Assembly (NCBI GenBank): GCA_014380255.1
Contig: JACMKG010000155.1
Location: 1-8,451 of the forward strand
Direction of reading: 5' to 3'
DNA from: Prolixibacteraceae bacterium
GTDB lineage: Bacteria; Bacteroidota; Bacteroidia; Bacteroidales; Prolixibacteraceae
DNA: 8,451 nucleotides
Both the position numbers and the translations under genes were made by a program. The notes under the pieces are model-generated. The model ran no database searches. It had not been told where the DNA came from and saw only the letters and a list, made by a program, of their open reading frames with translations. The first letter of the stretch is position 1; every line of letters starts with the position of its first letter. This document shows, piece by piece, positions 4,160 to 8,451 of this stretch.

Positions 4160-6295
4160 GTGAAAACCTTGGTCCTTTTATTACTTTCAATTTTATCCTT
4201 TCTCACTCCTGTCTCAGCGCAGGTCATTCTATCGGGTCGGGTGACTGACAGGAATCAGTTACCACTTCCGGGAGCAAATGTTTTTATTCTGAATTCTTAC
4301 GATGGAACAACAGCCGATAGCCTTGGCCGTTTCTCATTTAAAACCTATCAGAAGGGCGTTCAGCAGTTATCAGTTTCTTTCATTGGCTATAAGTCCTATC
4401 TTCATAAACTGAACCTTGACAGCATAACCTCTACCCCTTTAAGCATTGAATTACAGGAATCGGAAGATCAGCTCAGCGAAGTGACAATCAACGCAGGGGC
4501 CTTTGAGGCAAGCGATCAAAAGAAAGCAGTTATCATGCGCGTGTTCGATATTGCCACTACGCCCAGCGCCCAGGGGGATATATTCGGAGCACTCGGCACG
4601 TTGCCCGGCGTTCAAAAGGTAGGTGAAGATGGAAGGGTTTTTGTAAGAGGTGGTGAAGGTTATGAAACCAAAACGTTCATCGACGGCATGCTTGTTTCAT
4701 CGCCCTATATGTCTAAAATGCCCGATATACCCACCCGAGGAAGGTTCTCTCCCCTTCTTTTCAGTGGCACCCTTTTCAGCACCGGCGCTTACTCGGCAGA
4801 ATACGGGCAGGCCCTTTCTTCCATTGTGGATATGACAACAAATTCACCCGAAACCGAAAACCGGTCAAGCATCTCCTTAATGACTGTCGGGGTGATGGGA
4901 TCAACTACCCATTGCCAAGATAAATCTTCGGTAACACTCAGCGCGGACTATGTCACTTCAAAGCTTTCCAATAAAATCAACAGGCAAAAGGTGGAATGGA
5001 TTAAAAGCCCTGAAGCCGTAGATGCCTCTCTGATGGTTCGCCAAAAAACTGGCAGCACAGGCCTTTTAAAGGTGTTTGCGACCTTCAATGCCGGCAACAG
5101 TGCATTGATATATCCCAACACGCAAAAGGGCATTTATCAAGCTATATCGATCAACAGTGATAACGTATATCTCAACAATACGTTCAAGGGCATAATTGGC
5201 AAAAAGTGGATGATCAAATCAGGCCTTGCAATGAATTACGACCATCAGCATGTGGCAATGGACGCAGATCAGGTGACTACCGATGAAAAGATGCTTCATG
5301 CCAAATTGGGCTTCACTTATTTTCTCCACGAAAAGGCAGAACTGAGGTTCGGCGGCGACTGGATACACTTTTCCTATGATCAAACAATCAGCATGGAAGG
5401 TCGTTACAGCCTGCCTTTTACCAACAACGAGCTATCGGGCTTTGGAGAGATGGAATTCAAGCTATCCCGGAAATTTGCTACCCGATTGGGTGGAAGGGTA
5501 GAGAATAGCTCGCTTCTTCAAAGGAGTACTCTTGTTCCAAGACTATCAATGGCTTACAAAACGGGTAGATACAGCCAGGTCTCATTGGCCGGAGGTGAAT
5601 TCTACCAGAACCCCGGTAATGATTACCTGAAGTTTGCCCCTCAGCTAAGACCGGAGAAATCCCGGCATGCTGTTATGACCTGGCAGTACCAGACCGAGCT
5701 CAAGACCTTTAGGATAGAAGGCTACCTGAAGAAGTATGATGACCTGGTGAAATTCACCCACCCCACGACTACCGATCCTCTTGACTATTCCAATACCGGG
5801 TACGGTCATGCTGAAGGGATCGATTTCTTCTGGCGCGATAAAGAAACCCTTCACCTGAGCGACTACTGGATCTCCTATTCATGGATCAATGCCCGCCGTA
5901 ATTACAAGAATTTTCAAACTTCCGCAGTCCCTAACTTCATTTCAGAACACAACCTGTCGGTGGTCTACAAACGATTCTTTGAATCCATCAGGACCTATGC
6001 ATCAGTAACTTATTCCTTTGCTAGCAGCCGTCCGTATCATGATCCCAACCTGGCAGGGTTCATGAATGCCAGGACAAGCTCCTACAACGATATTAGTTTA
6101 AGCCTTACCTACTTAATGCGATTGTTTGGCAAGGAATCGGTGCTTCACCTGATGGTAAACAATGTGGCTGGCTTCAACAATATCTACGGTTATAACTTTT
6201 CAAATACACCCAATGCGAAAGGTAAATATGAATCAACCCCTATCCAGTCTCCTTTTGAAAGACAGATCATCCTGTTGGTATCCATTATGCTATAA
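4160..6295 (+). CDS. TonB-dependent outer-membrane receptor with N-terminal carboxypeptidase-like domain
   Basis: This 711-residue outer-membrane protein has a signal peptide (residues 1-20, cleavage likely after VSA). A CarboxypepD_reg-like beta-sandwich follows at about 22-100 (LSGRVTDRNQLPLPGANVFI, then VSFIGYKSY), then the linker LSEVTINAG, then the plug at about 125-228 with GALGTLPGVQKVGEDGRVFVRGG and FIDGMLV. The rest is a long beta-barrel. Such proteins import a ligand using energy from TonB-ExbBD; nothing here identifies the substrate. There is no SusD gene, so it is not a standard polysaccharide locus, and no sigma/anti-sigma pair or STN domain is present. The start is GTG: it alone gives the signal peptide, and no ATG occurs in frame until about residue 126. 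The chain ends VSIML rather than in the aromatic residue common in outer-membrane barrels. A TPR gene follows after 84 bases, probably cotranscribed. Confidence 0.9.
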   Translation: MKTLVLLLLSILSFLTPVSAQVILSGRVTDRNQLPLPGANVFILNSYDGTTADSLGRFSFKTYQKGVQQLSVSFIGYKSYLHKLNLDSITSTPLSIELQESEDQLSEVTINAGAFEASDQKKAVIMRVFDIATTPSAQGDIFGALGTLPGVQKVGEDGRVFVRGGEGYETKTFIDGMLVSSPYMSKMPDIPTRGRFSPLLFSGTLFSTGAYSAEYGQALSSIVDMTTNSPETENRSSISLMTVGVMGSTTHCQDKSSVTLSADYVTSKLSNKINRQKVEWIKSPEAVDASLMVRQKTGSTGLLKVFATFNAGNSALIYPNTQKGIYQAISINSDNVYLNNTFKGIIGKKWMIKSGLAMNYDHQHVAMDADQVTTDEKMLHAKLGFTYFLHEKAELRFGGDWIHFSYDQTISMEGRYSLPFTNNELSGFGEMEFKLSRKFATRLGGRVENSSLLQRSTLVPRLSMAYKTGRYSQVSLAGGEFYQNPGNDYLKFAPQLRPEKSRHAVMTWQYQTELKTFRIEGYLKKYDDLVKFTHPTTTDPLDYSNTGYGHAEGIDFFWRDKETLHLSDYWISYSWINARRNYKNFQTSAVPNFISEHNLSVVYKRFFESIRTYASVTYSFASSRPYHDPNLAGFMNARTSSYNDISLSLTYLMRLFGKESVLHLMVNNVAGFNNIYGYNFSNTPNAKGKYESTPIQSPFERQIILLVSIML

Positions 6296-6379
6296 GAATA
6301 TAATTTATGGAATATCAAACTATAAAGATAAACATCTGAAATATAATTAGAACATTTATCACCCTTAAAATCATTTCCC

Positions 6380-7030
6380 ATGAAAAAGCTTAGCTTAATC
6401 CTTATCCTGGTTTCCTTATTCCATGCCGGCTTTGCCAATGAAGCCTATCATGAAACTATGAGCCAGTCGATTGACAAGTTATTTAAGGTAACCACCGTTG
6501 CAGAATATATTGAAACGGCCAATCAGTTTGAACGCATTGCCAGGATCGAAAAAGAAGAATGGCTTCCTCTGTATTATGCCTCCTATGCCTATATCATGAT
6601 TAGTTACGAGGAGCCTGATAATACTAAAAAGGATGCCTACCTTGATCAGGCTCAGAAATACCTCGATCAGGCGATGGCTATAGAGCCCAGCGAATCGGAA
6701 CTTCATATGCTGCAAGGCTTTTTATACCCTTCACGCATAACCATAGATCCGATGACCCGGGGCATGGAATACATGGCCAGGATGAATGCCTCACTCGATA
6801 AGGCCCTGCAATTGAATCCGGATAACCCAAGGGTGTATTTTTTGCGCGGCACCATGACCTATCATATGCCCGAGGCTTATGGCGGCGGAGCTGCAAATGC
6901 CCTTCCACTGTTAAAAACGGCACGGGAGAAATTCAGTGTCTTTAAGCCTCAGACAGACCTTTCTCCCAACTGGGGCAAAGAAGGCAATGAGGCGGACTTA
7001 AAGAAAGCGCTGGAAGAGGTGAAAGAGTAA
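6380..7030 (+). CDS. Secreted tetratricopeptide-repeat protein
   Basis: This 216-residue protein has a signal peptide (residues 1-19, MKKLSLILILVSLFHAGFA), so it acts in the periplasm or is exported; no lipobox cysteine is present. TPR-like helical pairs are seen at about 88-113 (YLDQAMAIEPSESELHMLQG) and 134-157 (SLDKALQLNPDNPRVYFLRG), with a less regular pair at 44-75. A distinctive C-terminal patch, YGGGAANALPLLKTAREKF then PNWGKEGNEADLKKAL (167-210), follows. TPR domains bind peptides or partner proteins. Given its place directly behind the TonB receptor, it may assist that receptor or form a complex with it; this is inferred from context. The terminator-like hairpin at 7136-7153 and an inverted-repeat element follow it. 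Confidence 0.82.
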   Translation: MKKLSLILILVSLFHAGFANEAYHETMSQSIDKLFKVTTVAEYIETANQFERIARIEKEEWLPLYYASYAYIMISYEEPDNTKKDAYLDQAQKYLDQAMAIEPSESELHMLQGFLYPSRITIDPMTRGMEYMARMNASLDKALQLNPDNPRVYFLRGTMTYHMPEAYGGGAANALPLLKTAREKFSVFKPQTDLSPNWGKEGNEADLKKALEEVKE

Positions 7031-7035
7031 ATAAC

Positions 7036-7148
7036 GCCAGAAGCTAGCTGCTGGCCTCTAGCTACTGGCAAAACAATGCAACGATCATCATACATGGTTT
7101 TTGATAAAAGCATTTCTTGCCAGCAGCCAGCAGCTAAAGGCCAGAAGC
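7036..7148. repeat. Inverted-repeat element bounded by GCCAGAAGC direct repeats
   Basis: A 9-bp direct repeat, GCCAGAAGC, marks both ends (7036-7044 and 7140-7148). Inside, TAGCTGCTGGC (7045-7055) pairs with GCCAGCAGCTA (7126-7136) and CTGGCAA (7065-7071) with TTGCCAG (7117-7123), which leaves a 45-base loop. The left arm has a 14-nt period (7044-7057 against 7058-7070) and the right arm has two 7-nt GCCAGCA units (7119-7132). There is no ORF. It fills the gap between the TPR gene and the kinase and could fold in RNA or DNA. Confidence 0.6.
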
Positions 7149-7153
7149 CTTTT
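7136..7153 (+). terminator. Weak terminator-like hairpin
   Basis: AAAGGC (7136-7141) pairs with GCCTTT (7147-7152) across CAGAA and runs into TTTTCT. The short T-tract makes it weak. It sits between the TPR gene and the kinase promoter region and overlaps the right edge of the inverted-repeat element. Confidence 0.35.
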
Positions 7154-7178
7154 CTGCCATTTACTCTTCTATTCATGA

Positions 7179-7207
7179 TTGTTAATCTAATTTATTCTGT
7201 ACTTTCG
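7179..7207 (+). promoter_or_regulatory. Candidate promoter of the histidine kinase operon
   Basis: TTG (7179-7181) is followed after 18 bases by TACTTTCG (7200-7207), a partial match to the Bacteroidota -33/-7 pair. Transcription would start near 7213, giving a leader of about a dozen bases before the ATG at 7225. The element resembles TACTTTGG upstream of the TonB receptor gene. Confidence 0.4.
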
Positions 7208-7224
7208 AGAAAACTTATGCGACA

Positions 7225-8265
7225 ATGAATCAACTACTCATACATCCTAAAAAACTGTACTGGCAGATTCCCCTGTGGATACTCATTTTGCTTCTGATAG
7301 GAAACCTGATCATGCTGTTTTTACTCAAGGGGCAGCAGTTCACCGGACAGATATTCCTCTATGGATCCCTTAATTCCATACTGGTAGGAGGTTCTTTTTT
7401 GTTGGGGATATCAGTCATAACTACCATCCTGGATCGCAAACTGCCATGGCTGCAGGTTCCACTTAAAAGACTGATTGTTCAATTCCTGGCTACCATTGTT
7501 TTTTGCCTGGTGATCATCGCAATTACCATTGCATTGACAGGGCTCTTTATGCATCAGCAACTGACTTCCTCCTTTTTCCTTGAGAATGGATTGTTTATGA
7601 TAAAAATTGCTTTTTCCTTTATCTTTTTAGGTTCATTGATATCAAATGCCATCCTGTTTTTCAAGAATTGGAAGGAAGCTGCTGTTCAACAGGAAAAGCT
7701 TAAACGGGAGCAACTGGCTCTTCAATATGAAACCCTCAAAAGCCAGGTAAATCCTCATTTTCTGTTTAACAACCTGAATACCTTGACTTCACTCATAGCC
7801 TCCTCTCCTGATAAAGCCATTGACTTTGTAAAGAGGCTTTCTGACGTATACCGTTATGTGCTCGACCAGAAAGACTGTGAACTGGTCAACCTGGATACAG
7901 AGCTTAAATTTGTGGAATCGTATGTCTTCCTTCAGCAGATAAGGTTCGGGTCTAACCTGAATGTGCAGGTTGACATTCCTCAAAAGAACTTCAAGGTTAT
8001 CCCCCTGTCTATACAGATGCTGGTGGAGAATGCCATCAGGCACAATGAAATATCAGACCGCCATCCTCTAGAAATCCGTATCTATTTGAAAGATGACCAA
8101 TACCTTACCATCGAGAATAAGCTTCAGAAGAAAAGCGGATCGGAAGGAAGCGGCAGCGGGATTCAGAACATCAAGAGCCGATACCAGTTCTTTACCGACA
8201 AGGACTTGATTATCGGTATCAGTAAAGACTATTTCCGGATAAGCATCCCTCTTATAAACGACTGA
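7225..8265 (+). CDS. LytS/YpdA-type sensor histidine kinase (His_kinase, PF06580)
   Basis: This 346-residue inner-membrane sensor kinase has four predicted transmembrane helices at about 14-35, 45-68, 83-108 and 122-146, with very short loops and no periplasmic sensor domain. A coiled-coil linker (149-172) leads to the kinase core. The phospho-accepting histidine is H178 in QVNPHFLFNNLN, the N-box is MLVENAIRHN (265-274) with N269, and the glycine box is EGSGSGIQNIKSRY (307-320). The compact 4-TM input suggests it senses within the membrane or through a partner. It should autophosphorylate and pass phosphate to the regulator encoded 4 bases downstream. The ATG at 7225 places the start just before the first membrane segment. 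It lies 194 bases behind the TPR gene and may control the receptor/TPR pair, but that is inferred from proximity only. Confidence 0.93.
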   Translation: MNQLLIHPKKLYWQIPLWILILLLIGNLIMLFLLKGQQFTGQIFLYGSLNSILVGGSFLLGISVITTILDRKLPWLQVPLKRLIVQFLATIVFCLVIIAITIALTGLFMHQQLTSSFFLENGLFMIKIAFSFIFLGSLISNAILFFKNWKEAAVQQEKLKREQLALQYETLKSQVNPHFLFNNLNTLTSLIASSPDKAIDFVKRLSDVYRYVLDQKDCELVNLDTELKFVESYVFLQQIRFGSNLNVQVDIPQKNFKVIPLSIQMLVENAIRHNEISDRHPLEIRIYLKDDQYLTIENKLQKKSGSEGSGSGIQNIKSRYQFFTDKDLIIGISKDYFRISIPLIND

Positions 8266-8269
8266 AAGT

Positions 8270-8451
8270 ATGTATAAAGTCCTTATCATAGAAGATGAAA
8301 AGCCTGCGGCCGAATGGCTCAGCCAACTGATCCTGAAGTATGACCCGCGTATCACCATCCTGGCTGTGATTGATTCGGTAAGGGGAGCCAAGGAATGGTT
8401 TGAACAACATACCGCTCCCGACCTGGCTTTTATGGATATTCAGCTGGCCGA
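8270..8451 (+). CDS. Response regulator, N-terminal receiver domain, probably LytTR family (3' end outside window)
   Basis: Sixty codons are visible before the window ends in frame. The sequence MYKVLIIEDEKPAAEWL supplies the first beta-strand and the acidic pair E8-D9, and DLAFMDIQLA carries the phospho-acceptor D56. This is a standard receiver domain. The output domain is not in the window; a LytTR DNA-binding domain is expected because PF06580 kinases in Bacteroidota are nearly always paired with LytTR regulators and because the MDIQLA form is typical of them. It begins 4 bases after the kinase stop codon, so the two are cotranscribed and probably translationally coupled. Confidence 0.88.
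   Translation, partial: MYKVLIIEDEKPAAEWLSQLILKYDPRITILAVIDSVRGAKEWFEQHTAPDLAFMDIQLA

Noticed and set aside
4160..6295. Polysaccharide utilisation locus
   Set aside because: There is no SusD-like lipoprotein, glycoside hydrolase or hybrid two-component sensor, and the receptor is shorter than typical SusC proteins.

Overview
The window looks like a chromosomal segment of a Bacteroidota genome, probably Bacteroidales/Marinilabiliales-like. The reasons are an OstA-like LPS-export protein of the Bacteroidota type, a TonB-dependent receptor with an N-terminal carboxypeptidase-like domain, a LytS-type kinase paired with a response regulator, mostly absent Shine-Dalgarno sequences, and several -7 elements resembling TAnnTTTG. 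All nine recognisable genes lie on the + strand. No mobile element, phage module, CRISPR array, tRNA or rRNA is visible.

Layout. (1) 1-594: the 3' end of an OstA/LptA-like gene for LPS transport. (2) 595-1582: nearly 1 kb without a convincing gene. It holds three copies (two direct, one inverted) of a composite repeat module, a perfect intrinsic terminator at 1090-1123 that may end a small RNA, and several short palindromes. (3) 1583-2695: an AI-2E family membrane transporter. (4) 2929-3972: a compact three-gene operon encoding a YtxH protein, a Holin-X/YqjE-like membrane protein and an unrecognised 132-aa protein. Its layout recalls the enterobacterial yqjD-yqjE-yqjK stress cluster. (5) 4160-7030: a TonB-dependent receptor followed by a secreted TPR protein. 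(6) 7225-8451: a LytS/YpdA-type sensor histidine kinase and the first 60 codons of its response regulator, 4 bases apart and surely cotranscribed.

How the parts may work together. Regions 3 and 4 look like envelope or stress-adaptation functions. Regions 5 and 6 may form one unit, with an outer-membrane receptor and periplasmic TPR partner next to a two-component system that could regulate them; there is no SusD partner and no ECF sigma/anti-sigma pair. That link rests on adjacency only.

The most unusual signal is in the intergenic DNA. Short tandem units with strict 8-nt (GAWGGRYT-like) and 7-nt (such as TTTTGCC, AATAAGG, AAGAAGA, GCCAGCA) periods recur in several gaps. Around 611-686, 852-947 and 1157-1240 (inverted) they share one order: octamer array, TCCTTTTTACTT core, heptamer array. 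I know of no named element of this structure.
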